In this document: piece by piece, positions 25,114 to 34,701 of the stretch
Position numbering within the stretch: the first letter of the stretch is position 1
Layout: each line of letters starts with the position of its first letter
Assembly: GCA_003598085.1 (NCBI GenBank)
Contig: QZKU01000041.1
Span: forward strand, 1 to 64,000
DNA length: 64,000 bases
Direction of reading: 5' to 3'
Source of the DNA: Candidatus Abyssobacteria bacterium SURF_5
GTDB taxonomy: Bacteria > Abyssobacteria > SURF-5
The notes under the pieces: model-generated
Told to the model about the DNA's origin: nothing
Databases searched by the model: none
Seen by the model: the letters and a program-made list of their open reading frames with translations, nothing else
Position numbers and translations under genes: made by a program

Positions 25114-25143
25114 ATTATAGAAAGAGAGAGTCAAGCATGTCAA
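25114..25143 (-). promoter_or_regulatory. Sigma-70 promoter of the sxtJ-type operon
   Basis: Minus-strand TTGACA (25143-25138) and TATAAT (25119-25114) are both perfect, with an 18-base spacer, about 60 bp before the sxtJ start. Confidence 0.8.
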
Positions 25144-25355
25144 CAATAGTCAGTCGCTTGACATCAACTGAAGAAATAATTTAGAATTTGCCACAATGAA
25201 CTGTGAGCGCAGGCGTCCTTAATCACATCTGCGGATGGTACTCGGGTGGTACTACTGAATTTTGCCCTCTCCCGAAGGACCAGGAAGACATCGCTACTGG
25301 CGGTCTTTCCGGTCGCCTGCATTTTTTTTGGATGTTTCCGGTGGCAAGAAATGGC

Positions 25356-25384
25356 TTGACAGGGTATCATGCTGAGGGTATAAT
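25356..25384 (+). promoter_or_regulatory. Consensus sigma-70 promoter of the first Mo-oxidoreductase gene
   Basis: TTGACA (25356-25361), 17-base spacer, TATAAT (25379-25384): a full consensus promoter about 110 bp before the ATG at 25495. Such a strong promoter normally needs repression, and an operator-like dyad begins two bases downstream. Confidence 0.85.
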
Positions 25385-25385
25385 G

Positions 25386-25405
25386 GTGAATGACTATTCA
25401 TTCAC
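25386..25405. promoter_or_regulatory. FadR/TetR-type operator over the transcription start
   Basis: GTGAATGACTATTCATTCAC is an 8-4-8 perfect dyad. Its core fits the Bacillus FadR box (TGAATGA-N-TA-N-TCATTCA), the site of a TetR-family repressor released by long-chain acyl-CoA. It covers the likely +1 of the consensus promoter, the right place for repression. Two TetR genes are in the window (35,437 and 53,685); which protein binds is unknown. Confidence 0.75.
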
Positions 25406-25494
25406 TTATCGGCCTGCGGGCCAGGAAGCACCGATTGAATTCTTAAAAAGCTCGGTTTCCTGCACGCGAAACGTTGCGGTAAGGAGGATTTACC

Positions 25495-28419
25495 ATGTCT
25501 GATTTCCGATTCACCCGGCGTGATTTTCTGAAGATATCCGGCACGACTGCTCTGGCGCTTTCGCTGGATTCGCTTGGCTTTTTGGGGGGAGCAGCGTACG
25601 CGACCGAGAAGATATTTCAGGAATGGAAGTACAGCGGGTGGGAAAAGCTTCACAGGGAGGAATGGAAGTGGGATAAATTGACGTATGGGACGCATCTGGT
25701 TGACTGCTATCCCGGCAATTGTCTGTGGCGCGTCTACACGAAAGACGGCATCGTCTGGCGCGAGGAGCAAGCGGGAAAATATCCGGTGATAGATGCGACA
25801 GGTCCTGACTGGAATCCGCGCGGCTGCCAGAAGGGATGCTCATACAGCAACATGATGTACAATCCGGACCGCGTGAAATATCCGATGAAGCGGGTGGGCG
25901 CTCGCGGCGAGGGGAAATGGAAACGGATAAGCTGGGATGAAGCGATCAATGAGGTTGCCGAACATCTCTTCAACGCGATACAGCAACATGGCTGCGAGTC
26001 GATCGTGTTCGAGCCCGGCCCGGGCAATGGCGGCTGGATACATTTTCTTGCTGCGTTCCGGCTGTTCAGCGGCATTGGCGCGACGGAACTCGACGTGAAT
26101 GCCACGATCGGAGACTTCAACAAGGGTGTATATGAAACATTCGGCAAGTTCCAATTCTGCGAGTCGTGCGACGCGTGGTATTTCGGCAAGCTGATTCTCA
26201 TCTGGCACATGAATCCGGTGTACACCCGAATCCCGTCGTATCATTTCATTAGTGAAGCCCGCTATAACGGGTCTGAGGTCATCACGATTGCACCCGATTA
26301 TTCGCCTTCCGCAATTCATGCGGACCAGTGGATTCCGGTTGAAACCGGCGGCGATGCCGCGCTTGGTCTGGCAGTGGGTCAGGTGTTGCTTTCGGAAGGC
26401 ACGTATGACAAAGCGTTTGTTAAGGAGCAAACGGATTTTCCGCTGCTGGTGAGGACTGACACGAAGAAATTCTTGCGCGAGACCGACGTAACCGGCAAGG
26501 GGCTCGAGGATCAGTTTTACTTCTGGGACACTGCGGCAAACCAGCCGGTGAAGGCGCCGCGCGGGACGCTTAAGCTGCCTTGTGATCCCGCCCTCGAGGG
26601 AACGTACAAGGTAACTCTCGGCAACGGGAAACAGGTCGAGGTGCGCCCGGCCTTCGCCATTTTCAAGGAGATGGTGGAACGCGATTATACTCCGGAAAAG
26701 GCTTCGGCCATGTGTGGAGTTGATCCGGCCACAATCAGGGAGTTGGCGCACAAGGCATGGAAAGCGCGCGGCAACGTGCAGATACTGGTTGGCTGGAACT
26801 CGGCGAAATACTATCATGGCGACCTGATGGAGCGCGCGATGTGCCTTCTGCTGGCGCTCACGGGGAGCGTCGGCAACAAGGGAAGCGGCATCCGCGGCTG
26901 GAACGAATCGCTGTTTGATGGAGCCACGGCGCTGATGATTCGCGAGAGGAGAGGCATCAGCTCGCTGATGCAATATGGCGAATCGCGCCTCGATCAGTTC
27001 CTGCTCAAGTCGAAGGACCCAGAGATCACCGACGAGATCATGCAGCGGGAATTGGAGCGCCAGGCGAATCGGCAGCGAATGAACATGGTTCCGCCGGCTT
27101 TCCTGTACTATTTCCATTCTAACTACCGCGACACGTGGAACAAGAAAGAATGGCATTGCCCTTCGATGAAGCGCAATTTCGATGACTATATGAAAGAGGC
27201 GATCGGCAAGGGATGGTGGGACGGCTATCTTCGGCCGGCGCCGGACCAGGAGCCTCAGGTCTATTGTTTCCTGGGCACGTCTCCCGCCCGCAAGAACCGC
27301 GGCTGGTGGAAAAACATCTATCCGGAGCTGTGGAAGAAGTATAAATTCATCTTCACATTGGAGACCCGCTGGAGCACAACGGCGCTTATGGCGGACATGG
27401 TCTTGCCGGCTGCAGGCTTCTACGAGAAAACCGACACCCGCTTCCCCACCCCGCATGTGCCGTGGCTGACGTTGACCGAGAAGGCTGTACCGCCGCCGGG
27501 GGAAGCGCAAGAGGAATGGGCTGTTTGCAAGAAGCTGGCGGAAAAGATGCACGATCTGGGTGAGAAAAAGAATTTCACAAAATATCAGGGACGAAACGGG
27601 ACGACGCTTGACCTCACGAAGCTTGTACAGCACCAGACGCTGGAAAGATCAAATGCGGAAGAGACGCTTGACGACGCTCTCAAGCTGAGCGTTCAGATGG
27701 GAACGCTGCCGGAGGGTACCGGCATCGATACGCTTCGGAAAGAAGGGATTATCCGATTCACGGGAATCGGGAAGCTTGACATCATCGCGATGCATTTGGC
27801 TACCGACATCAAGCCGGATGAGCCGATCGTGCCGCTGACGTATCATACGGGCCCGAAGAAGATTCCCTATCCCACATATAACCGCAGGATGACCTTCTAC
27901 ATCGACCACGACTGGTTCATCGAGGCGGGCGAGCACCTTCCGGTCCACAAGGATAACCCGAAGATGGGCGGCAATTATCCATTGCGCATGACCAGCGGCC
28001 ACCAACGGTGGAGCGTCCACTCGATCTGGATCACTGACGACGTGCTCGCGCGTACGCACCAGGGGCGTCCGTTCATGTTCATGAATACCGAAGACGCCAA
28101 GAAGCGCGGGATCGAGGACGGCGATCTGGTGCGCGTGCACAATGATTTCGATGATTTCACCGTGCACGTCAAATTGACATCGGCCGCACGGTCGCAGGAA
28201 GGCGCGAGGCCGGGGCAGGTCATGATATATCACGCGTGGGAGCCGTATCAATTCGAAAAGTGGAAGAGCTACGACACGGCCATTCCGGGCATGATCAAAT
28301 GGCTTGATCTCGCCGCAGGCTACGGTCATCTGGATTATTACCGCTGGAACTGGTGCACCCAGCCGATTGACAGGGCTGTTTCGGTGGAGGTGGAGAAGGC
28401 CGCAGTAACAAAGGCTTGA
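25495..28419 (+). CDS. Type II DMSO-reductase family molybdenum oxidoreductase, catalytic subunit, copy 1
   Basis: A 974-residue exported Mo-bisMGD enzyme. A Tat signal (TRRDFLKISGTTALALSL, residues 7-24) is followed by an FS0 cluster motif HLVDCYPGNC near residue 64 and RGCQKGCS near 107. GDFNKGVYETFGK near 205 contains the Asp that aligns with the Mo ligand of NarG and EbdA. This places it with ethylbenzene dehydrogenase, steroid C25 dehydrogenase, DMS dehydrogenase and selenate reductase rather than with formate or arsenate enzymes. The substrate is unknown; the surrounding acyl-CoA genes favour water-dependent hydroxylation of a hydrocarbon or steroid side chain. No beta (FeS), gamma (heme) or chaperone gene is adjacent. 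AAGGAGGA precedes the ATG. Confidence 0.9.
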   Translation: MSDFRFTRRDFLKISGTTALALSLDSLGFLGGAAYATEKIFQEWKYSGWEKLHREEWKWDKLTYGTHLVDCYPGNCLWRVYTKDGIVWREEQAGKYPVIDATGPDWNPRGCQKGCSYSNMMYNPDRVKYPMKRVGARGEGKWKRISWDEAINEVAEHLFNAIQQHGCESIVFEPGPGNGGWIHFLAAFRLFSGIGATELDVNATIGDFNKGVYETFGKFQFCESCDAWYFGKLILIWHMNPVYTRIPSYHFISEARYNGSEVITIAPDYSPSAIHADQWIPVETGGDAALGLAVGQVLLSEGTYDKAFVKEQTDFPLLVRTDTKKFLRETDVTGKGLEDQFYFWDTAANQPVKAPRGTLKLPCDPALEGTYKVTLGNGKQVEVRPAFAIFKEMVERDYTPEKASAMCGVDPATIRELAHKAWKARGNVQILVGWNSAKYYHGDLMERAMCLLLALTGSVGNKGSGIRGWNESLFDGATALMIRERRGISSLMQYGESRLDQFLLKSKDPEITDEIMQRELERQANRQRMNMVPPAFLYYFHSNYRDTWNKKEWHCPSMKRNFDDYMKEAIGKGWWDGYLRPAPDQEPQVYCFLGTSPARKNRGWWKNIYPELWKKYKFIFTLETRWSTTALMADMVLPAAGFYEKTDTRFPTPHVPWLTLTEKAVPPPGEAQEEWAVCKKLAEKMHDLGEKKNFTKYQGRNGTTLDLTKLVQHQTLERSNAEETLDDALKLSVQMGTLPEGTGIDTLRKEGIIRFTGIGKLDIIAMHLATDIKPDEPIVPLTYHTGPKKIPYPTYNRRMTFYIDHDWFIEAGEHLPVHKDNPKMGGNYPLRMTSGHQRWSVHSIWITDDVLARTHQGRPFMFMNTEDAKKRGIEDGDLVRVHNDFDDFTVHVKLTSAARSQEGARPGQVMIYHAWEPYQFEKWKSYDTAIPGMIKWLDLAAGYGHLDYYRWNWCTQPIDRAVSVEVEKAAVTKA

Positions 28420-28436
28420 GGACATAGAGAAATGAA

Positions 28437-28464
28437 GGGCCGTCGCTGGAGCGACGGCCCTTTT
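28437..28464 (+). terminator. Rho-independent terminator after copy 1
   Basis: Stem GGGCCGTCGC / GCGACGGCCC (28437-28446 and 28451-28460) with a TGGA loop and TTTT behind it. The flanks GAAATGAA and TTCATTTC extend the pairing. It separates the molybdoenzyme gene from the transporter gene. Confidence 0.93.
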
Positions 28465-28533
28465 CATTTCCGGCAAAGCCCTATATAATTCTCTCCGCGA
28501 TATCATCATATTGGAGGGGAGAGTGAACAAAGC

Positions 28534-29805
28534 GTGCAGCGCCAGTATGAAAAGACAGTAAATGCCTGGTGCATGTATGACTGGGCGAACTCGGCGTTCG
28601 CCACCACGATACTCGCCGCTGTTTTCCCAATTTTTTATGGCAGGGTTGCAGGCGCGACATTGCCGGGGAATTTGGCGACTGTCTATTGGGGATATACCGC
28701 CTCCGCCGCACTCTTCACGGTCGCGTTCGCAGCTCCCATTCTTGGCGCGATAGCCGATCATTCCGGCGCCAAGAAGAAATTTCTTCTTGTGTTTGCGGCT
28801 CTAGGCATTGCATTCACTGCTCTCCTCGCGACGATCCAGCAGGGCGCATGGCGGCCGGCTTCGTTCTTCTTCGTCCTCGCCTACATCGGCTTCGCAGGCA
28901 GTATCATATTCTACGACTCGCTTCTCCCCCACATCAGCAAACCCGAAGACATCGATCGCGTCTCCTCGAAAGGGTTCGCGATCGGCTATCTGGGCGGCGG
29001 ATTGCTGCTCGCGCTGAATCTGGCGTGGATCATGGCGCCGCAAGTGTTCATGCTGAAGGACACGGCCGCGGCGTCACGCCTTTCATTTTTCAGCGTCGCC
29101 GTCTGGTGGGCAATCTTTTCCATCCCGCTCTTCCGGAAAGTACCGGAACCCGCCGCTTCGCCTCTGGCAGGCGCAATCAGTCCCGTTCGGGGGGGCTTCC
29201 AGCGCTTGTCCCGCACGTTTCACGAGATCCGGCGCTACAAGGAACTAACGAAATTTCTTGTTGCCTTCTGGCTGTACAGCGACGGCATCGGCACCGTGAT
29301 CAAGATGGCGACCATTTATGGCAGCGAAATTGGAATCGGGACCTCATCGCTCATCGGCGCGCTGCTGATGGTGCAGTTTATCGGATTTCCCGCGACCATC
29401 GCGGTTGGCAAAATCGCGAGCAGGATCGGAACCAAGCGGGCCATATTCATCACGCTCGCGATCTACTGCTTCATTTCGGTCGGCGGATATTTCATGAGCC
29501 GGGCATGGCACTTTTGGGCGCTCTCGGTGCTGGTGGCGTGCGCGCAGGGCGGCGCACAGGCGTTAAGCCGGTCTCTTTTCGGAAGAATGGCGCCAATTGA
29601 GAAATCGGCCGAATTCTTCGGGTTTTTCAGCATCAGCAGCAAATTCGCCGGCATCGTCGGGCCGTTCCTCTTTGCGGTCGTCGGACAGCTTACCGGCACG
29701 AGCCGGCTCAGCATCCTGTCGCTCATCTTCTTTTTTGTTTGCGGGGGACTACTTCTGGCTCGGGTGGATGTTGAGGAGGGTCTGCGAGCCAGTACCGGCG
29801 CCTGA
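28534..29805 (+). CDS. UMF1 / Atg22-like MFS transporter
   Basis: A 423-residue membrane protein with about 12 helices. The family signature MYDWANSAFATTI lies at residues 14-26, with LGAIADHSGAKKKFL near 70 and the half-repeat signature GKIASRIGTKRAIF near 290. UMF1 members move small organic solutes; in fungi the relative Atg22 exports amino acids. The start is a GTG at 28534; no in-frame ATG exists before the conserved motif. It lies between the two molybdoenzyme copies, behind a terminator, so it has its own transcript but may serve the same substrate. Confidence 0.85.
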   Translation: MQRQYEKTVNAWCMYDWANSAFATTILAAVFPIFYGRVAGATLPGNLATVYWGYTASAALFTVAFAAPILGAIADHSGAKKKFLLVFAALGIAFTALLATIQQGAWRPASFFFVLAYIGFAGSIIFYDSLLPHISKPEDIDRVSSKGFAIGYLGGGLLLALNLAWIMAPQVFMLKDTAAASRLSFFSVAVWWAIFSIPLFRKVPEPAASPLAGAISPVRGGFQRLSRTFHEIRRYKELTKFLVAFWLYSDGIGTVIKMATIYGSEIGIGTSSLIGALLMVQFIGFPATIAVGKIASRIGTKRAIFITLAIYCFISVGGYFMSRAWHFWALSVLVACAQGGAQALSRSLFGRMAPIEKSAEFFGFFSISSKFAGIVGPFLFAVVGQLTGTSRLSILSLIFFFVCGGLLLARVDVEEGLRASTGA

Positions 29806-29828
29806 TAGCGGCCAGGATTATGCTCGCT

Positions 29829-29905
29829 TTCACTCAGTGAACGCAGTTCACAAAATATAGTCGATTAATTTTTTATTGCTCTCCATGGGCCATTTGTGCT
29901 AAAAT
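29829..29905 (+). promoter_or_regulatory. Promoter region of the second Mo-oxidoreductase gene
   Basis: TTGCTC (29876-29881) and TAAAAT (29900-29905) with an 18-base spacer form a moderate sigma-70 promoter. A dyad TTCACT-C-AGTGAA lies at 29829-29841, followed by GAACGCAGTTC, a possible activator or repressor site. The FadR-type box found before copy 1 is absent here. Confidence 0.5.
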
Positions 29906-29959
29906 CGCCGCATTCGACCATTGTTGATAGAAGAATCAGGTCAGGACGTGGAGGTCTAT

Positions 29960-32875
29960 ATGTCGAGTTTCAGGTTCACCCGGCGCCAATTTCTCAAGAT
30001 AAGCGGAACAACTGCGTTAGCTCTCTCGCTCGATTCTCTTGGATTTCTTGGCGGTGCAGCTCAAGCCACTGAGAAGGTTTTTCAGGAGTGGAAGTACGGG
30101 AAGTGGGAAGACCTTCACCGGAGTGAATGGAAATGGGATAAGGTGACCTACGGCACGCACCTGGTTGATTGCTATCCCGGCAACTGCCTGTGGCGGGTAT
30201 ACACGAAAGACGGGGTTGTCTGGCGAGAGGAGCAGGCGGGAAAATATCCGGTTATCGATGCCGGCGGTCCGGATTTCAATCCGCGCGGCTGCCAGAAGGG
30301 CTGTTCATTCAGCAACATGATGTACAACCCCGATCGCGTGAAATATCCGATGATCCGCGTGGGCAAGCGCGGAGAGGGCAAGTGGAAGCGGATTTCATGG
30401 GAAGAGGCGGCCGATACGGTTTGCAGGCATTTACTTGATGCTATTCGCACGGCGGGCCCGGAATCGATTGTGTTCGAGCCGGGGCCGGGCAATGGCGGCT
30501 GGGTGCATTTGATGTCGGCCGGCGACTTTCTGGGTGGGCTCGGCGCGACGAGTCTCGATCTGAATTCAACGATTGGCGACTTCAATAAAGGTATATACGA
30601 GACATTCGGCAAGTTTCAATTTTGCGATTCCGTTGACGGCTGGTTTTTCGGAAAATTGCTGCTGATCTGGCACATGAATCCGGTTTACACGCGCATCCCG
30701 TCATATCATTTCATAGCCGAAGCCCGTTATAACGGAGCGGAAGTTGTCACTATTGCGCCCGATTATTCTCCATCGGCGATCCATGCGGATGAATGGATTC
30801 CGATCGAGATGGGCGGTGACGCCGCACTAGGTCTTGCCGTGGCGCAGACTCTTATCGCCGAGGGCAAATATGAAAGTGGTTTCTTAAAGGAACAGACCGA
30901 TTTCCCGCTTCTTGTACGAACGGACACAGGAAAATTTTTGCGAGAAACTGACGTTACCGGGGGCGGCCTGGAGGATCAGTTGTACTTTTGGGACACTGCG
31001 TCAAATGCGCCGGCGAAGGCACCGCGAGGCACGCTTGCGCTCCCGTGCGATCCCGCTCTCGAGGGGAGACATCGTGTTGCCCTGCATAATGGCGAGCAGG
31101 TCGAGGTCCGGCCGGCCTTCGACATCTTCAAGGAAATGGTCAATCGCGACTATACGCCGGAAAAAGCATCGGCCGTGTGCGGAGTCAGTCCGGAGACAAT
31201 CCGAAGGCTGACGGAAAAAGTGTGGAAAGCGCGCGGGCACGTCCAGATCTTGGTCGGCTGGAATTCATCGAAGTATTATCATGGCGATCTCATGGAGCGC
31301 GCGATGTGTCTGTTGCTTGCGCTGACCGCAAGCATCGGCAACAAAGGCAGCGGCATCCGGGGCTGGAACGAATCACTGTTTGAAGGCAGCGCTCTTTTGC
31401 GCGCGAAGAGGGAAGAAGAGCCGCAGTCAGCGGAGCATTATGGAGAGGCTCGCCTGGACAAGTACATTCTGCAGGCGAAGGACCCGTCGCTGACGCACGA
31501 GATCATGCAGCGCGAGTTGGAGCGAATGCACAACGCGATGCGCGGGAGCGGAGTGCCGCCGGTCTTCCTGTATTACTTCCATTCGAACTACCGTAACACG
31601 TGGAACAACAAGGCATGGCACTGCTCGAGCATGAAGCGCAGCTTCGATGAGTACATGGATGAGGCGATAGCAAAGGGATGGTGGAACCATCTGGTGCGGC
31701 CGGCGCCCGATCAGAAGCCGCAGGTATATTGTTTCTACGGGACAAGTCCGGCTCGTAAGAACCGCGGCTGGTGGAAAAACATCTATCCGGACCTCTGGAA
31801 GCAGTACAAATTCATCTTCACGATTGAAACGCGATGGAGCACCACTGCTTTGCTGGCCGATCTGGTCCTGCCGGGCGCGGGCTTCTACGAGAAGACCGAC
31901 ACCCGCTTCCCCACCCCGCATGTGCCGTGGCTGACGCTGACGGAGTCGGCGGTCGCTCCGCCGGGCGAGGGCAAGAACGAATGGGAAGCCTGGAAATTCA
32001 TTGCCGAGCGAATGAAGAATTTGGCCGAAGCAGAGAACTTCTTGACGTATCAGAACCGGCGCGGCAAGGCTTTCGATTTGTCGACGATTGTAGAAGAGAC
32101 AACGCTCAACCGCCAAAATGCGGAGGAAACGCTCGATGATGCGCTGAAGATGAGCGCGAGAATGGGGACGCTGCCCGAGGAGACAAACCTTCAAACGCTG
32201 CGACAGGACGGCATCGTCCGTTTTACGAAAGTATCGAAGATGGACGTGATCGCGATGCATCTGGCGACCGATATCAAGCCGGATGAGCCGATCGTGCCGC
32301 TGACATATCATACCGGCCCGAAGAAGATCCCGTACCCGACGTACAATCGCCGGATCACGTTTTATATTGATCATGACTGGTTCATCGAGGCGGGCGAGCA
32401 ACTCCCGGTGCATAAGGAAAATCCGAAGATGGGTGGCAATTATCCGCTGAGGATGACGAGCGGCCATCAGCGCTGGAGTGTCCACTCGATCTGGATCACC
32501 GACGACGTGCTCGCACGCACGCATCAAGGCCGGCCGTTCATGTTCATGAATACGGAGGATGCTGCCAGTCGCGGCATTGAGGACGGCGATCTGGTGCGGG
32601 TATATAATGATTTCGATGATTTCACCGTACACGTGAAGTTGACTGCCGCGGCGCGCTCGCAGGAAGGGCCGCGGCCCGGGCAGGTAATCATTTATCACGC
32701 GTGGGAGCCGTACCAGTTCGAGAAATGGAAGAGTTACGATACCGCGATTCCGGGAATGGTGAAGTGGCTTGATCTTGCTGCGGGTTACGGGCATCTGAAT
32801 TATTACCGCTGGAACTGGTGCACGCAGCCGATCGATCGCGCGGTTTCGGTCGAGGTGGAAAAGGCGAAGGCTTAA
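29960..32875 (+). CDS. Type II DMSO-reductase family molybdenum oxidoreductase, catalytic subunit, copy 2
   Basis: A 971-residue paralogue of the gene at 25,495, very similar along its whole length and almost identical in the stretch near residues 780-880 (GGNYPLRMTSGHQRW). It has the same Tat signal (TRRQFLKISGTTALALSL), FS0 motif HLVDCYPGNC, RGCQKGCS, and Asp-ligand segment GDFNKGIYETFGK. Differences cluster in the middle (about residues 470-560), near the substrate funnel. I prefer the ATG 29960, with GGAGG five bases upstream, over a start at 29921. Two alpha subunits without beta and gamma genes suggest that they share electron-transfer partners encoded elsewhere. Confidence 0.9.
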   Translation: MSSFRFTRRQFLKISGTTALALSLDSLGFLGGAAQATEKVFQEWKYGKWEDLHRSEWKWDKVTYGTHLVDCYPGNCLWRVYTKDGVVWREEQAGKYPVIDAGGPDFNPRGCQKGCSFSNMMYNPDRVKYPMIRVGKRGEGKWKRISWEEAADTVCRHLLDAIRTAGPESIVFEPGPGNGGWVHLMSAGDFLGGLGATSLDLNSTIGDFNKGIYETFGKFQFCDSVDGWFFGKLLLIWHMNPVYTRIPSYHFIAEARYNGAEVVTIAPDYSPSAIHADEWIPIEMGGDAALGLAVAQTLIAEGKYESGFLKEQTDFPLLVRTDTGKFLRETDVTGGGLEDQLYFWDTASNAPAKAPRGTLALPCDPALEGRHRVALHNGEQVEVRPAFDIFKEMVNRDYTPEKASAVCGVSPETIRRLTEKVWKARGHVQILVGWNSSKYYHGDLMERAMCLLLALTASIGNKGSGIRGWNESLFEGSALLRAKREEEPQSAEHYGEARLDKYILQAKDPSLTHEIMQRELERMHNAMRGSGVPPVFLYYFHSNYRNTWNNKAWHCSSMKRSFDEYMDEAIAKGWWNHLVRPAPDQKPQVYCFYGTSPARKNRGWWKNIYPDLWKQYKFIFTIETRWSTTALLADLVLPGAGFYEKTDTRFPTPHVPWLTLTESAVAPPGEGKNEWEAWKFIAERMKNLAEAENFLTYQNRRGKAFDLSTIVEETTLNRQNAEETLDDALKMSARMGTLPEETNLQTLRQDGIVRFTKVSKMDVIAMHLATDIKPDEPIVPLTYHTGPKKIPYPTYNRRITFYIDHDWFIEAGEQLPVHKENPKMGGNYPLRMTSGHQRWSVHSIWITDDVLARTHQGRPFMFMNTEDAASRGIEDGDLVRVYNDFDDFTVHVKLTAAARSQEGPRPGQVIIYHAWEPYQFEKWKSYDTAIPGMVKWLDLAAGYGHLNYYRWNWCTQPIDRAVSVEVEKAKA

Positions 32876-33025
32876 ATAATAATAGGTGGCTGGCCTTGGA
32901 CGCTCCGGGGGGTTAGAGACTATTTAGTAAAAAGCAACAACATCTAATAACAATTTAAATATGGTCTCTGTCCCCATATTTTATGGGGCCGCCCCTGGTC
33001 TTCTGGTATTTGAGCTCTCAGATGG

Positions 33026-33406
33026 TCAAGATGAAATCCCCACCTCGTCAGGATCAAATTCCTTCAGGTATTGAACTATTTCAGTATGCTTTTGCGATAA
33101 AGCCAAGTCGAGAGCGGTCTCGCCGCACTTATTTCTTGCTTTGCGTTCAGCGCCCTTTTCGACCAGAAGCCTTACTATATCTGTATGTCCTTGTCTCGCC
33201 GCATGCATAAGGGGAGTCATTCCATTTGCGTCTTTCCCATTGATAATAAAAGTAAAGGGTCTTTTTCGGAGCAGATCTTTCACTTTCGCAGAATTGCCTT
33301 TGGCTGCCCACCGCCTCAACTCCTTTTCAGGATTCTTTGTCATCCATACAAAGGGAAGCAGGCCCCATAACAGCAAGTTGATCAGGAAGAAAAGATCGGC
33401 ATCCAT
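33026..33406 (-). CDS. Small ankyrin-repeat protein with N-terminal membrane segment
   Basis: A 126-residue protein. An N-terminal hydrophobic helix (LFFLINLLLWGLLPFVW) anchors it or acts as a signal. Ankyrin repeats follow: WAAKGNSAKVKDLLRK, then GMTPLMHAARQGHTDIVRLLVEKGA, then GETALDLALSQKHTEIVQYLKE. Such proteins mediate protein contacts; no enzyme activity is implied. The start is taken at ATG 33406; a TTG two codons earlier is possible. It stands alone between the second molybdoenzyme and the thiolase. The 150 bp before 33026 carry a GTCTCTGTCCCCATATTTT unit related to other dispersed copies. Confidence 0.82.
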   Translation of the reverse strand: MDADLFFLINLLLWGLLPFVWMTKNPEKELRRWAAKGNSAKVKDLLRKRPFTFIINGKDANGMTPLMHAARQGHTDIVRLLVEKGAERKARNKCGETALDLALSQKHTEIVQYLKEFDPDEVGISS

Positions 33407-33495
33407 TTTCAAGAAGCCTTTAGTAAAGGAGCATTTCGCTAAACGTCAATCCGATTTTAACCAGATGCTTCCGAAAACCAATATCTCTATTCTCG

Positions 33496-34701
33496 CTACC
33501 AGGCGCGGCGGAGGATATTGACGCCGCAGGCGACGCCTTCGGCGTGAGAGAGGCCGCCGAGGGTATGAGTCATTCCTATTTTCGCGCCTTCCACCTGACG
33601 CTCGCCCGCCTCACCCCGCAAGTGCCACGTCACTTCGCAGACCTGAGCGACGCCGGTCGCACCGACCGGATGCCCTTTTGAGAGAAGCCCGCCGCATGGG
33701 TTGACCGGAATCCGTCCGCCGATCTCGGTCTCCCCCTTCTCGATCATGGTTTTCGCTTCGCCTTTCTTGCAGAAGCCGAGGTCTTCGTAGTGAATCAATT
33801 CCGAGATCGAGAAGCAATCGTGGACAAGGGCCACGTCCACGTCGGCGGGGCCAATGCCCGCTTGCCGATAAGCTTCCTGTCCAGCATGAATAGTGGGCCG
33901 CATCGTATCAAGGTCGTTTTGGCTTGGCTCGAATGTGGCGGTCTTCAAGACGCTGGCGGCCACTTCGACTGGTTTGGAGCACATTTTTGCGGCTTTCTCT
34001 TTCGACATTACGATGGCAGCAGCGGCGCCGTCGGTTGTGGGGCAGCACATCAGGAACGTGAGAGGATATGCAACCATCCGTGCCTCGAGCACTTCGCTCA
34101 TTGTCACCGGTTTCTGGAATTGAGCATATGGATTCTTTGCCGCATTCTTCCGGTTTTTGACCGAGACCATTGCGAGATGTTCAGGAGTGGTACCGTACAG
34201 CTTCATGTGGCGATTTGCGGCCATGCCGAAGAAGCCGGGAAAGCTTATGCCGAATTGTCCCTCAAGCTCGGCGTCGGCTCCGTTGCCGCCCATTCCCATT
34301 ACCTTGCTGCGCCTGCGCTCATCCATCATGAGCTCGGCCCGGTCGAGTTGCATCTTCTCGACTCCGAGTGCAAGCGCGACGTCATGATGTCCGCTGGCGA
34401 CGGCCAGAACCGCCTCCCTGAAGGCGGCACTCGCGCTCGCGCATGCGTTGCTTACGCTGGTGATCGGGATGCCGCCAAGCCCGATGGGGGCGAGCATGAT
34501 CTCGCCGAAGATCGTGAACCCTTGTTTGCAGAAGGCGCCGGCGGCGACATTGCCGACGTAAGCCACTTCGATTGCCTTGTGGTTTATTCCTGCGTCGGTG
34601 ACCGCCTTGTAGACCGCTTCCTCAGCCAGCCAGCGCGGTTCCTTATCCAGATATTTCCCGAACCTGGTCATTCCCACTCCGACAACGCACACTTGTCTCA
34701 T
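33496..34701 (-). CDS. Thiolase-family protein (SCP2/acetyl-CoA acetyltransferase-like)
   Basis: A 401-residue thiolase-fold protein. The nucleophile Cys is in VSNACASASAAFREAV near residue 85, and C-terminal motifs read NPCGGLLSKGHPVGATG near 345 and THTLGG near 375. This is the SCP2/Ltp-like branch used in degradation of branched, steroid or aromatic acyl-CoAs. Its start overlaps the DUF35 gene stop by 4 bp, and thiolase plus DUF35 pairs form a single thiolytic or aldol-cleaving complex in such pathways. The pair is divergent from the TetR gene. Confidence 0.9.
   Translation of the reverse strand: MRQVCVVGVGMTRFGKYLDKEPRWLAEEAVYKAVTDAGINHKAIEVAYVGNVAAGAFCKQGFTIFGEIMLAPIGLGGIPITSVSNACASASAAFREAVLAVASGHHDVALALGVEKMQLDRAELMMDERRRSKVMGMGGNGADAELEGQFGISFPGFFGMAANRHMKLYGTTPEHLAMVSVKNRKNAAKNPYAQFQKPVTMSEVLEARMVAYPLTFLMCCPTTDGAAAAIVMSKEKAAKMCSKPVEVAASVLKTATFEPSQNDLDTMRPTIHAGQEAYRQAGIGPADVDVALVHDCFSISELIHYEDLGFCKKGEAKTMIEKGETEIGGRIPVNPCGGLLSKGHPVGATGVAQVCEVTWHLRGEAGERQVEGAKIGMTHTLGGLSHAEGVACGVNILRRAW

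Noticed and set aside
25840-27633. 597-residue minus-strand open frame
   Set aside because: Antisense shadow of the first molybdoenzyme; a similar shadow (31,427-32,794) occurs opposite the second copy, as expected from their similarity.
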